From a virus, in the IMG/VR virus record IMGVR_UViG_3300032323_000746, positions 1-37,261 of that record: DNA of 37,261 nucleotides. One strand, 5' to 3'. The notes beneath the pieces were generated by a model that was not told where the DNA came from, did not search any database, and was given only the letters and a program-made list of their open reading frames with translations. Shown piece after piece: positions 27,781 through 37,036 of the stretch; within the stretch, counting starts at the first letter, position 1, and every line of letters begins with the position of its first letter. Made by a program: the position numbers and the translations under genes.

Positions 27781-29425
27781 CGATAACGAACCGCAAATAC
27801 CCCGTATTCAATCGCAGATTATTGACGAGCGATCGGGGTTTGTTGCGCGCGATTGGTACCGGTTCTTCCTTAACCTGCTCAACAAGGCCGAATCAGGCGG
27901 CGGTGGGGGTACGGTCACGTCGGTCAATGTTTCGGGCGGCACAACGGGTTTAACGGCCTCTGGCGGCCCCGTAACCACGTCAGGCACGATTACATTAGGC
28001 GGAGCGCTGAACGTCAGTAACGGCGGCACAGGCGCTGTCAATGCGACGAACGCTCGCATCAATCTGGATGTGCCAAGAACAGACGGCACCAACGCGACAG
28101 GCACTTGGGCAATCAGCGTCACCGGCAACGCTAACACCGTCACTGACGGCGTCTATACGTCTGGCAGCTATGCTGACCCGACATGGATTACGTCGCTAGC
28201 CGGCAGCAAAATAACAGGCAACATTAGTGGCCAAGCAGGTAGCGTAGCTAACGCTTTGACTGCTGGCACGGGCATCTCGTACAGCGCGGGCACGACGTAC
28301 AACGGGTCAACGGCTATTACCATCAGTAATTCTGCGCCAGACCAAACCGTGGTATTGACTAGCGGCACAGGCATTAGCACGTCGGGCACGTACCCCAGCT
28401 TTACGATTACCAATACAGCACCAGACCAGGTTGTATCGTTAGCTGCCGGTACAGGCATTAGCACGTCGGGCACTTACCCTAGTTTTACGGTCACCAACAC
28501 CGCGCCTGACCAGATAGTGGCGTTGACCGGGGCGGGCACAACCAGCATCTCTGGCACCTACCCTAACTTCACCATTACGTCAAACGACCAGTACGCCGGT
28601 ACGGTTACCAGCGTCTCCGGCACCGGTACGGTCAACGGCATTAGTTTGTCGGGCACGGTGACGTCCAGCGGCAGCCTGACACTAGGCGGCGCGCTAACCG
28701 GCGTTGATTTGGCCACCCAAGTGACCGGCACATTGCCAATCGCTAACGGCGGGTCGGGGCAGACAACGGCTCAGACAGCCATGAATGTGTTTGCTGGGGC
28801 AGTCACATCTGGCCAATACTTGCGCGGTAACGGCACCAACGTTGTTATGGCGGCCATTCAGGCAGCTGACGTACCAACGCTGAACCAGAACACCACAGGC
28901 ACTGCCAGTAACGTCACCGGCACCGTGGCCATAGCTAATGGCGGTACAGGCCAGACGACTAAATTGGCTGCGTTTGACGCCTTGTCGCCAGCCACCACCA
29001 AGGGTGACTTGATTGCGTATGACGGCACGGACAATGTGCGTCTGCCGATTGGCACCGACACGTTTGTTTTGACGGCAGACTCCACGCAAGCCACCGGCAT
29101 GAAGTGGGCAACGGGCGGCGCTAGCATCAACATTTCTAACGACACAACAACGTCAACTAACCTGTATCCGACGTTTGCTGCCGCGACCACCGGCACGATG
29201 TCGACCATCTATACCGGCAACGCAAAACTGCTGTACAAACCCAGCACAGGTGAATTAACATCCTCGCATGTCGTAGCGTCTAACGGCATTTTTGTTAACA
29301 GCCTGACAATAGCTACCAGCTACACTATTCCAGCAGGATCGTCGGGTATGTCAGCTGGCGTTATATCGGTATCAAACGGCATTACCGTAACAGTGTCTAA
29401 CGGTTCTCGATGGGTGGTGGTGTGA
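27773..29425 (+). CDS. Tail needle/fibre-position protein with 28-aa repeats
   Basis: A 550-residue protein in the place of the P22 needle gp26, but of a different type. A short N-terminal domain (FVARDWYRFFLNLLNKAES) is followed by GGGGGTVTSVNVSGGTTGLT and many Gly/Thr-rich beta repeats, including three 28-residue repeats from residue 185 and two ANGG(S/T)GQTT motifs. The end reads ITVTVSNGSRWVVV, like the end of the fibre gene at 34474. Such proteins are trimeric fibres; whether it plugs the tail as gp26 does is unknown. Confidence 0.7.
   Translation: MPSDNEPQIPRIQSQIIDERSGFVARDWYRFFLNLLNKAESGGGGGTVTSVNVSGGTTGLTASGGPVTTSGTITLGGALNVSNGGTGAVNATNARINLDVPRTDGTNATGTWAISVTGNANTVTDGVYTSGSYADPTWITSLAGSKITGNISGQAGSVANALTAGTGISYSAGTTYNGSTAITISNSAPDQTVVLTSGTGISTSGTYPSFTITNTAPDQVVSLAAGTGISTSGTYPSFTVTNTAPDQIVALTGAGTTSISGTYPNFTITSNDQYAGTVTSVSGTGTVNGISLSGTVTSSGSLTLGGALTGVDLATQVTGTLPIANGGSGQTTAQTAMNVFAGAVTSGQYLRGNGTNVVMAAIQAADVPTLNQNTTGTASNVTGTVAIANGGTGQTTKLAAFDALSPATTKGDLIAYDGTDNVRLPIGTDTFVLTADSTQATGMKWATGGASINISNDTTTSTNLYPTFAAATTGTMSTIYTGNAKLLYKPSTGELTSSHVVASNGIFVNSLTIATSYTIPAGSSGMSAGVISVSNGITVTVSNGSRWVVV
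28325..28576 (+). repeat. Three 84-bp coding repeats
   Basis: Three tandem 28-codon units, each built as xNxAPDQxVxLxxGTGISTSGT-like text and ending YP(S/N)FT(I/V). The first two are closest (shared GTGISTSGTYPSFT); the third is diverged (GAGTTSISGTYPNFT). Probably made by unequal exchange within a fibre shaft. Confidence 0.85.
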
Positions 29426-29895
29426 TGCAAATGACGTGGCAACAAGATACGGCGGGAAATGTACTTGTGCATGAAAACATGCATGAGAAAGTACAGCATT
29501 TGCAAGCAGAGCTGTCAAAGTTGCCGCAGTATCAGCCGGAAACTAAACATTATTTTCATGGTGGAATGTATTGCCGCGAGGTGTTTCGGCACGCTGGAGT
29601 GTTGGTAGTTGGGGCTGTTCACAAACAAGAACATTTTTATATTATTGTGTCAGGCACTGTTGCTATTACAACCGATGATGGAGTTCAAGAGTTTACAGGG
29701 CCACATTTGTTTTTAAGTAAGCCCGGCACTAAACGGGCGGTTTACGCTATCACCGACGCTTTGTGCATGACCTTTCACGCAACCAAAGCTACTACGGTTG
29801 AAGAAGCCGAAGCTGAATTAGTTAAAGTCGATCCGGAAAATACATACAGCCCCGGTAATCTACTAAAAAATCAATCTTTTGAGGTGTTGCCATGA
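29425..29895 (+). CDS. Cupin-like protein in the P22 gp14 position
   Basis: A 156-residue ORF starting at ATG 29425, which shares one base with the preceding stop (TGATG); an upstream start at 29410 is less likely. The middle looks like a small beta barrel of cupin type (GVLVVGAVHKQEHFYIIVSG, VAITTDDG, FLSKPGTKRAVYA), with His residues that could bind metal. In P22 this place holds gp14 (172 aa), needed for ejection-protein assembly; I see no sequence sign of homology to it. Cupin-like virion or host-modifying roles are both possible. Confidence 0.6.
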   Translation: MQMTWQQDTAGNVLVHENMHEKVQHLQAELSKLPQYQPETKHYFHGGMYCREVFRHAGVLVVGAVHKQEHFYIIVSGTVAITTDDGVQEFTGPHLFLSKPGTKRAVYAITDALCMTFHATKATTVEEAEAELVKVDPENTYSPGNLLKNQSFEVLP

Positions 29896-30641
29896 CTTTT
29901 TGGGTAGCTGGGGCAATTGTAGGCTCCGCAGTAATTGGCGGCGTAGCGGCTAACAAGGCCGGTAAAGATCAAATAAGAGCCGCCGAAACCGGGGCGCAAG
30001 CGTCGCGGGAGACTACGCAGGCGAGTATTGAATCGCAAGAGCGCATGTTTGACCGACAGGTTGAACTGCAAGAGCCGTTTCGTCAAACGGGGCTAACCGC
30101 ACAAAATCGGCTGGCCGATTTGCTTGGGATTAGCGGGCGTACTGACCAGCCTGGCTATGGCTACGGCTTGCAGCGTTTTACGATGGATAATTACCAAGCT
30201 GACCCTGGGTATGGATTTAGGCTAAAGCGTGGGCTTGACGCGATGGAACGCACGGCTGCTGCACGCGGCGGTCTGCTGTCAGGCAACCAGCTGCGTGGTG
30301 CTATGGAGTTTGGCCAAGATTTGGCGTCACAAGAATACGGCAACGCGTTTAATCGTTTTCAGACTGAGCGGTCAAATATTATTAACCCGTTGCAAAGCTT
30401 GGGTGGTGTAGGGCAAACCGCGACTAATACGTTGACTAATGCAGCAGGAAATTTAGGTGCGGGTATGGCAAACGCTTACGGCAATTTGGGTAGCGTTTTA
30501 AATGCTAACGCAATTGGTGCAGGCAACGCCAGAGCGTCCGCTTACATGGGTACGGCAAATGCTTTGTCTAGCGCAATAGGTCAAGGGTTGAACTATTACC
30601 AGAATCAGCAACTAATGGATATTTACCGTAATAGGGGCTAG
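29892..30641 (+). CDS. DNA ejection protein, P22 gp7-like
   Basis: A 249-residue protein (P22 gp7 is 229 aa) with an N-terminal hydrophobic Gly/Ala helix (WVAGAIVGSAVIGGVAANKA), a charged coiled coil (QIRAAETGAQASRETTQASI) and a Gly/Asn/Ala-rich C-terminus (NAAGNLGAGMANAYGNLGSV), the usual layout of this family. It is ejected with the DNA and helps build a conduit through the cell envelope. ATG overlaps the previous stop (ATGA). Confidence 0.8.
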   Translation: MTFWVAGAIVGSAVIGGVAANKAGKDQIRAAETGAQASRETTQASIESQERMFDRQVELQEPFRQTGLTAQNRLADLLGISGRTDQPGYGYGLQRFTMDNYQADPGYGFRLKRGLDAMERTAAARGGLLSGNQLRGAMEFGQDLASQEYGNAFNRFQTERSNIINPLQSLGGVGQTATNTLTNAAGNLGAGMANAYGNLGSVLNANAIGAGNARASAYMGTANALSSAIGQGLNYYQNQQLMDIYRNRG

Positions 30642-30643
30642 TT

Positions 30644-32239
30644 ATGGCACAGATCGATCCATCTATCGCAATGGGGTTTCGCCCGGTTCAAATTGAATCG
30701 CCGGTAAACCAAATGACAGCTATTGCGCAGCTTGAAAGCGCAAAAAATCAAAATGCATTGGCTAAATATCAGTTAGGCGCCGCAGAGCGAGCCGAAAAAA
30801 AAGACATCAGCCGAATGAATTTGTTATCAAAGGCCGGAAGTGATGAACAGGCTGTTGCTAGTGCATTGCTAGCGTCGGGAGATATAGCGGGCTATTCCGC
30901 GTATGTTAAAGCGATGGAAGACCGCAAGACTCAAAAACTTACGCAAGCTAAAACTACTAACGACATTGTTACAACGCGGCTATCGCAATTTAAAGATTTG
31001 CTTAATACGATTGACCCAAACGCCCCCGATGCAGGCGCTAAGTACCTTGCGTGGCATGAGGCAAATCATAAAGATGAGTATATCGGGCCGCTACTAGCCA
31101 GCCGGGGGGTAACTGCTGACCAATCTCGCGCCAGCATAAACGCCGCTATTCAGCAAGGGCCAAAAGCAATTGCTGAAATGATAAATAAATCTCGCCTTGG
31201 CATCGATAAATTTAAAGAAAATGAACAAAAGCAAAGCGACCGCACCGCACCCAAGCCGGAAAAATTTGAGTTGGGCGGAAAAATTGTAACGCGGGATGTG
31301 AACCCCAACAGCCCCACGTATTTAAAAGATATATCGACAGACGAAAAAACCGCCGCGCCTGCTGCAATTGTAGAGAGCCCGTTAGCTAAACTTGTGCGTG
31401 AAAAAAGCGAGTTGGAAGTTAAAGATCCAAAAAGCCCCACGCTTAAGATATACGATGAGGCTATTAGCAAAGAAACTGGCGGCGCGCCGCCTGCGCTTGT
31501 CCAAGAATATTTGTACGCTCAGAAAAATAACGGGTTTAAAGGCACGTTGCTAGACTTTAAAAAACAAGTGGCGATGGCAGGGCGTAACATAACTAATAAC
31601 GCCCCGCCGGTGCAAACTGTAACGGTTATGGGGCCAGACGGTAAACCCGAACTGCGTGACGCAAGAACAGGTCGTCGGATTACGGACGACCGAGGTCAAC
31701 CGTTGGTGCCTTTTGACGCAAGCACTAAACCGCTTTCGCCAGTCCAAGAGCAAAAACTTAAAAAAGACCGCGCTGCTGACACCAGTAAAATTGTTGCTGC
31801 TAAAGATATGGCAGATGACGTTGAAAAAAATGTTGACGCTTTACTAGGAAATCCAGATAAAAAGATACCTCGGCACCCAGGATACAGCGGCATTACAGGT
31901 TACAACGCTTTGTTACCTTCGCTCCCCAGCGGCAACGCGCGCAGCGCGCAACAATTGCTAGACAACGTTAAAGGTAAAGTTACCGTGTTGGGCAAAAATT
32001 TGGCTTCGCAAGAAGGAAAATTGGGTAACATGGCGGTGCAAGAATGGAAAATTGTAGCTGACGCGTTAGAACGTATTGACCCTGCGGCGCCTAACTTTCC
32101 AGATCAATTGCGCAGCATAGCCACGCAAGCAAGAAGGTTAGAAACCAACTTAAAAGCGCGCAACGCCGAACTTTACCCTCCTGCGCCTAGCAGCGGCGGC
32201 GGCATACTTGAAGAAGCTGATGCAGTTTTGAGGAAGTAA
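30644..32239 (+). CDS. DNA ejection protein, P22 gp20-position
   Basis: A 531-residue, Lys/Ala/Gln-rich and helical protein (P22 gp20 is 471 aa), starting MAQIDPSIAMGFRPVQIESP. The opening SIAMGF-PVQ--S---M is common in ejection proteins of P22-like environmental phages. The long helical middle (AIAQLESAKNQNALAKYQLG, SKAGSDEQAVASALLASGDI) fits an internal virion protein. Position between gp7- and gp16-like genes supports the call. It is AT-richer than the gp10-like gene upstream. Confidence 0.75.
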   Translation: MAQIDPSIAMGFRPVQIESPVNQMTAIAQLESAKNQNALAKYQLGAAERAEKKDISRMNLLSKAGSDEQAVASALLASGDIAGYSAYVKAMEDRKTQKLTQAKTTNDIVTTRLSQFKDLLNTIDPNAPDAGAKYLAWHEANHKDEYIGPLLASRGVTADQSRASINAAIQQGPKAIAEMINKSRLGIDKFKENEQKQSDRTAPKPEKFELGGKIVTRDVNPNSPTYLKDISTDEKTAAPAAIVESPLAKLVREKSELEVKDPKSPTLKIYDEAISKETGGAPPALVQEYLYAQKNNGFKGTLLDFKKQVAMAGRNITNNAPPVQTVTVMGPDGKPELRDARTGRRITDDRGQPLVPFDASTKPLSPVQEQKLKKDRAADTSKIVAAKDMADDVEKNVDALLGNPDKKIPRHPGYSGITGYNALLPSLPSGNARSAQQLLDNVKGKVTVLGKNLASQEGKLGNMAVQEWKIVADALERIDPAAPNFPDQLRSIATQARRLETNLKARNAELYPPAPSSGGGILEEADAVLRK

Positions 32240-32244
32240 TAGAC

Positions 32245-34473
32245 ATGGCTACAGCAGAAGAATACGCAGCGTGGATTGTCAAAAACGCGGACAAAAAAAA
32301 TACGCCCGACTTTGAAAAGGTTGCTGCTGCGTACAAACAAGTGCGCGCGCAAGCGGAAGAGCAATCTTTGCCCGCAGTAACGGTTACGCCCGAAACTTCA
32401 GGACAACGTGTTAACGAAGTACCTGCACCGCGCAATTACAGTTTAGGTGAAGTGCCAGGCGCTATGATCCGCAACGCGCCAGCCAGCGGGCTAAAAGTAA
32501 TTGGTGATGTTGTTACTGCTGTTACAAGCCCAGTACAAACCGCAACTGCCATAGGCGATTTGGTGGGCGGCGTTATGGAGCCGGTCACACCCAATATTTT
32601 ATACGGCGGCGACTCCCGTGAACGTGCAATAGCGGCGCGCGAAAACTTTGCCAAGTATTTGGCTGAAAGATTTGGCGGTACGGAAGAGCTTAAGCGCACA
32701 ATGGCCGAAGATCCAATTGGCTTTTTGGGTGACCTATCTACCGTACTTAGCGGCGGCGCAGGGGTGGCTAAACTTGCGGGCAAAGGCACGCGCGCTATAA
32801 CCAAAACCACCGACGCAGTGCCGCTAGAAGCCGCGTTAGTTAAGGGTTTTGACACCGCAGCCAAATACACCAACCCACTAACGCCAATTGCAGCAGGCGG
32901 CGGTTACGTGGTAGATAAGTTTAGGGGCGGCGCTGAACGTTCTGCGGCCAAGATTGCGCGCGAAGCTGCTGGTGAAGACCTGCCAAAAATTGAAGCGCTG
33001 ATAAGAAATAAACAAGGTAATTTAAGTGCAGCGGAAATGTTTGCTGATCTTGACCGCAACCAAATTCAAGCGTTGGGTGAATTAGCGCGCATTAAAGACA
33101 CCAAGAATTTTTACTCTAAGTTAGATCAATTTCGTGAGCAGACTCGCCAAACCACGCTAAACAATTTGGCAGGCGGCGCAACAAACACAGAAATCTTAAA
33201 CAATCTTGCCGGGTCAAAGCAAGCGCTGACTGACGTCACCACGCCTATGCGTGATACTAGCTTGACGGCAGCTAACACCGGCAAGTTAAAGCAAGGGTTA
33301 GAGACTCAGGCTGCTACGTTAGGTAAGGTTGCTGCTGACAAAGTAGATGATGTGCGTCGGTTTACGGCTGCGCGAGATCGTTTAGCAACTGCTGGCGCTG
33401 AAAAAGGTGCGGCTAAAACCGGCATGCCAACGCCTAACAAGTATACGTTGGAAGGTGAAATGTCGGACGCAGCCGAACGCGTGGCCACCAAAGCGGCAGA
33501 TGATTCGCTTAAATACGGTGAAGGTGCCCGGTTTGCACAAGCGCGCGCCGACAGTCTGGCTGCTTACAATTTAAAGCCGTTGGATACCGACGGCGTTATC
33601 CGCGACATTAACGCCAAACTAAACAACCCTAAAATTGGCGTGTCGGATGTTAACCGCAAAGTGTTGTCTACCGTTGCTAACAAAATTAAAGAGTGGACTG
33701 CGCGCAACGGCGGTGTGATTGACGTTGACGCGTTGTACACTATTCGTAAAGATACCGTTAACGAAGTTATTGACGGTCTAGGCAAAGACCCTAAGACGTC
33801 AGCCAAGTACGCAGCTAAATTGTTAGGTGAAGTGCGTCCTTTAATTGACGACGCCATTATTAAGGCAGGCGGCACCGGCTGGAAAGATTACCTTGAAACA
33901 TTCTCTAGCGGCATGGATGTCATCAATCAGCGCAAGATGGCTCAGACAGCCCGCGACTTGTACAAGAAAAACCCAAATGAGTTTGTTGCGTTAGTGCGGG
34001 GTGAGCGGCCTGACTTGGTAGAGGAAATATTTGGCAATGGCCGCATCGACATAAAAGCCGAAATGGGCAGCAAGTTTAAAGCGCTTGACGACGTTGCGGG
34101 CGAATTAGAACGCGGGCAAAAAATAAAAGCGGGCGCCGAAAAAGGTGCGGCGGACGTTAAGGATATATTTACGCGGAATGAATTTAAGTTGCGCGTCCCA
34201 TTCTTTGGTGTCAAAGCTACGGTTAGCAACGCTATACTAGGCGAGTTGTCCGGCAAAATTAACGCTAAAACCGCAAAGATACTGGAAAAAGGGTTTGAGT
34301 CCGGCAAAGCGTTTGAGGACATGCTGAACGAGGTGCCTTTTGGCGACCGGGGCAGGGTTTACAAGGCTTTTGAGCGGTACGGCCCTGAGTTAACCGCAGG
34401 GAAATTTAACGCGGCTCGAACTTTAAGCAACGCTTTGGCACCACAAAACCAGAACAATTTGAGGAATGACTAG
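32245..34473 (+). CDS. DNA ejection protein, P22 gp16-position
   Basis: A 742-residue helical protein, the largest of the ejection set (P22 gp16 is 609 aa). The N-terminus (AEEYAAWIVKNADKKNTPDF) and Ala/Lys-rich helices (DKVDDVRRFTAARDRLATAG) are typical. Moderately hydrophobic stretches (VVTAVTSPVQTATAIGDLVG, at about residues 86-110) could insert in membranes. No lytic transglycosylase motif is seen. GAGGAAG precedes the ATG; the stop abuts the next ATG directly. Confidence 0.75.
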   Translation: MATAEEYAAWIVKNADKKNTPDFEKVAAAYKQVRAQAEEQSLPAVTVTPETSGQRVNEVPAPRNYSLGEVPGAMIRNAPASGLKVIGDVVTAVTSPVQTATAIGDLVGGVMEPVTPNILYGGDSRERAIAARENFAKYLAERFGGTEELKRTMAEDPIGFLGDLSTVLSGGAGVAKLAGKGTRAITKTTDAVPLEAALVKGFDTAAKYTNPLTPIAAGGGYVVDKFRGGAERSAAKIAREAAGEDLPKIEALIRNKQGNLSAAEMFADLDRNQIQALGELARIKDTKNFYSKLDQFREQTRQTTLNNLAGGATNTEILNNLAGSKQALTDVTTPMRDTSLTAANTGKLKQGLETQAATLGKVAADKVDDVRRFTAARDRLATAGAEKGAAKTGMPTPNKYTLEGEMSDAAERVATKAADDSLKYGEGARFAQARADSLAAYNLKPLDTDGVIRDINAKLNNPKIGVSDVNRKVLSTVANKIKEWTARNGGVIDVDALYTIRKDTVNEVIDGLGKDPKTSAKYAAKLLGEVRPLIDDAIIKAGGTGWKDYLETFSSGMDVINQRKMAQTARDLYKKNPNEFVALVRGERPDLVEEIFGNGRIDIKAEMGSKFKALDDVAGELERGQKIKAGAEKGAADVKDIFTRNEFKLRVPFFGVKATVSNAILGELSGKINAKTAKILEKGFESGKAFEDMLNEVPFGDRGRVYKAFERYGPELTAGKFNAARTLSNALAPQNQNNLRND

Positions 34474-35364
34474 ATGGCATCCCTAACCCCAACCCCCAAG
34501 CAGCAATTCTTTGACGACAACGGCAATCCGTTAGTCGCCGGTAAGGTTTTTACCTACGCTGGCGGCACGACGACCCTGATTGCGACGTTCACAGACCAGA
34601 CGGGCTTGACTGCTAACACCAACCCGATCATCTTGGATGCGTCGGGTCGCTGCGACATCTGGCTCTTGGCAACGCTCGCCTACAAGTACGTCGTTACCGA
34701 CTCCAACGACGTGCAGCTCTATACAGTCGACAACATCGTCGTGCCACCAGACATCCTGTCGTTCGGCTCGCCACCCCCGATCGGTAACGTCGCCCCCAAC
34801 ACGGGCGCCTTCACCACCCTGTCGGCCTCTGGCGACGTGGTGACGTTCTCAGGCTTTGGTGCGACTCGTCTGCAAAACGGCACAACGTCTGACCGCCCAG
34901 CGCCGTCAAGCTCTGGCATGATTCGCTACAACACGTCGTTGAATCAGTTTGAGGGTTACGGCTCGTCAGGCTGGGGCGCGATCGGTGGTGCGGGTGCTAC
35001 AGGTGGCGGCACCAACCAGGTGTTCTACCAGAACGACCAGACGATTACGACCAGCTATTCGTTGACCGCAGGCAAGAACGCCATGTCAACTGGCCCGATT
35101 ACTTTTGCCTCTTCTTTTGCTGGCACTGGTAGTATTGCGGGCACAACATTGACAATTTCGGCGGTCACCGCTGGCGTCTTGGCTGTTGGTTCTGTGATTG
35201 CTGGTAGCGGTGTGACCGCAGGCACGACGATCACGGCCTTGGGCACGGGGTCAGGTGGTGCAGGCACGTATACTGTTGGCACCTCGCAGTCGGTGTCCTC
35301 TACGGCCATCACCTCGGATATTGTCATCACGGTGCCAGATGGCGTCCGTTACGTCGTCATTTAA
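34474..35364 (+). CDS. Tail spike/fibre with phage head-binding N-terminus
   Basis: A 296-residue protein whose N-terminus ([55 protein letters not shown]) is the common particle-anchoring domain of podovirus tail spikes. A Gly/Thr-rich part follows and the end is [12 protein letters not shown]. No pectate-lyase or depolymerase helix is seen, so it probably binds rather than cuts a receptor, or acts as the base for the following fibres. Its C-terminus resembles that of the 27773 protein. Confidence 0.8.
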   Translation: MASLTPTPKQQFFDDNGNPLVAGKVFTYAGGTTTLIATFTDQTGLTANTNPIILDASGRCDIWLLATLAYKYVVTDSNDVQLYTVDNIVVPPDILSFGSPPPIGNVAPNTGAFTTLSASGDVVTFSGFGATRLQNGTTSDRPAPSSSGMIRYNTSLNQFEGYGSSGWGAIGGAGATGGGTNQVFYQNDQTITTSYSLTAGKNAMSTGPITFASSFAGTGSIAGTTLTISAVTAGVLAVGSVIAGSGVTAGTTITALGTGSGGAGTYTVGTSQSVSSTAITSDIVITVPDGVRYVVI

Positions 35365-35373
35365 GGAGAAAGT

Positions 35374-35991
35374 ATGGCAAGCACTATCACCGCCGGTAAT
35401 GCAACGAACGGCCTAGCGCTGTCTTGCGACAATACGGGCATTCTGGAGCTAAAGACTGGCACAGGCAGCGGCACGACCGCAGTGACGATTGGTACAGGGC
35501 AGCAGGTTGCTGTCACGCTGGGGTCTGCTGCCGCGCCGTCGATTACGTTTTCTGGTGACACCAACACAGGTATTTATTCCCCCGGCGCCGACCGAATTGG
35601 TTTTGCAGAAGGTGGCGCGCAAGTAGGTGAGTTTGACGCAAGCGGTAATTTTCTTTTTAATTCCGGTTATGGTTCTGCGGCTGTGGCCTACGGTTGCAGA
35701 GCATGGGTCAACTTTAACGGCACAGGTACAGTCGCTATTCGTGCTAGTGGCAATGTATCGAGTATTACTGACAATGGTACGGGTGATTACACTGTAAACT
35801 TTACTACGGCTATGTCTGATGCGAATTACAACGCTGTTGGTGCTTTAGGCGGAAGTACAGTTTTAACTGTTGATATTGGAATTTTGGCGGCAAACGCTCC
35901 AACTACAACAGCATTTCGATTTGGTTCCAGAAGAACTACAGATGGCGTATTAATTGACGTTACTTATACAAATATTTCCATCTTCCGCTAA
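35374..35991 (+). CDS. Tail fibre protein
   Basis: A 205-residue fibre-like protein. The N-terminal half (SFTGDTNTGIYSPGADRIGF-like segment at about 50-75, here with ITF at its start) matches a motif frequent in phage fibres. The C-terminal part (SITDNGTGDYTVNFTTAMSD, NYNAVGAL) is a frequent terminal receptor domain in environmental phages. GGAGAAAGT precedes the ATG. Codon use becomes more AT-rich after about 35620, suggesting a swapped C-terminal domain. Confidence 0.75.
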   Translation: MASTITAGNATNGLALSCDNTGILELKTGTGSGTTAVTIGTGQQVAVTLGSAAAPSITFSGDTNTGIYSPGADRIGFAEGGAQVGEFDASGNFLFNSGYGSAAVAYGCRAWVNFNGTGTVAIRASGNVSSITDNGTGDYTVNFTTAMSDANYNAVGALGGSTVLTVDIGILAANAPTTTAFRFGSRRTTDGVLIDVTYTNISIFR

Positions 35992-36003
35992 TCAGGACTA
36001 ATC

Positions 36004-36195
36004 ATGAACTCACGCATAATTTACCCAACAGATGACGGCGGTGTAGCTGTCATAGTCCCAGCCGCTGAATGTGGCTTAACCATTGAAGAAATCGCTGCTA
36101 AGGACGTACCAGCAGGTAAACCTTACGAGATCGTAGACGTAGCCGATATTCCTTTAGACAGAACTTTTCGTGGAGCATGGTCATGGGCATCGTAA
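36004..36195 (+). CDS. Small fibre-associated protein
   Basis: A 63-residue protein (MNSRIIYPTDDGGVAVIVPA, CGLTIEEIAAKDVPAGKPYE, ending DRTFRGAWSW). I recognise this family as a frequent partner of the next small protein in tail-fibre loci; homologs are thought to be fibre attachment or chaperone proteins. It overlaps the next gene by 13 nt. Confidence 0.75.
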   Translation: MNSRIIYPTDDGGVAVIVPAAECGLTIEEIAAKDVPAGKPYEIVDVADIPLDRTFRGAWSWAS

Positions 36196-36422
36196 TTGAC
36201 TTAACCAAAGCCAAGGCTATCGGTCACGATATGCGTCGTGCTGCTAGGGCTGAAGAATTTAAGCCCTACGACGAGGCTATAGCCAAGCAGATACCGGGTC
36301 AGGTAGACGGTGCAGAAGAAGCTCGCCAGGCTATTCGTGAGAAGTACGCGGCTATTCAAACTAACATCGATGCAGCAACCACGCCAGAAGAAATTAAGGC
36401 GGCACTAGAAGGAGCAGCATAA
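36183..36422 (+). CDS. Small helical fibre-associated protein
   Basis: A 79-residue helical protein (IDLTKAKAIGHDMRRAARAE, EFKPYDEAIAKQIPG, AATTPEEIKAALEG). I chose ATG 36183 because GGAG lies 7 nt upstream; the ATG at 36177 would leave no room. It pairs with the preceding gene in related phages and probably helps fibre assembly. The stop overlaps the next ATG by one base. Confidence 0.75.
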   Translation: MGIVIDLTKAKAIGHDMRRAARAEEFKPYDEAIAKQIPGQVDGAEEARQAIREKYAAIQTNIDAATTPEEIKAALEGAA

Positions 36423-37030
36423 TGCCAATCGGGTTGAAAGGTAACACGGATGGGTCGGGTGCCGTCCAGATCGGTGGCTCGGATGCGATCACGATCAGCA
36501 CAGGGCTAAATACCACGTTCGCGGGCACGGTCACGGCCAGTGGCGGTGTGCTGTACCCACTCACCTCCGGCACCGCGATTGCTTCCACGTCTGGTACAGC
36601 GCTTGACTTCACCGGCATCCCGTCGTGGGTGCGACGCATTACGCTGATGTTAAACGGCGTTAGTCTTAACGGATCGGCCAACCTACGTTTTCAACTTGGT
36701 GATTCTGGCGGCGCGGAAACCAGCGGGTACGTGTCAATATTTTCCTATAATGGAGCGTTAAATAACGGCGGCACATCTTCATCTGGATTTGATTTAGTTG
36801 GCGTTGGTAGCGCGCCCTTAGAAGTTAGTGGGCAAGTTATATTTTCGTTGCTTAACTCGTCCACAAATACATGGACTGCAATGGGGATACTTGGCGCGGC
36901 TGGGTCAGCTTATACGTTATTGACAACCGGATCAAAATCGTTGTCCGCAACCCTAGACCGCGTCCGCGTCACCACGACCAACGGCACCGACTCATTCGAT
37001 GCAGGCTCCATCAACATTCTTTACGAGTAA
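36422..37030 (+). CDS. Tail fibre protein with receptor-binding-like C-terminus
   Basis: A 202-residue fibre protein. The N-terminus (GNTDGSGAVQIGGSDAITIS) is a common fibre attachment motif. The C-terminal domain (DFTGIPSWVRRITLMLNGVS, ending TNGTDSFDAGSINILYE) is a frequent jelly-roll-like end domain in aquatic phage fibres. The AT content rises inside the C-terminal part (about 36660-36930), as in the neighbouring fibre genes, suggesting exchange of tip domains. Confidence 0.75.
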   Translation: MPIGLKGNTDGSGAVQIGGSDAITISTGLNTTFAGTVTASGGVLYPLTSGTAIASTSGTALDFTGIPSWVRRITLMLNGVSLNGSANLRFQLGDSGGAETSGYVSIFSYNGALNNGGTSSSGFDLVGVGSAPLEVSGQVIFSLLNSSTNTWTAMGILGAAGSAYTLLTTGSKSLSATLDRVRVTTTNGTDSFDAGSINILYE

Positions 37031-37036
37031 ATAGCC

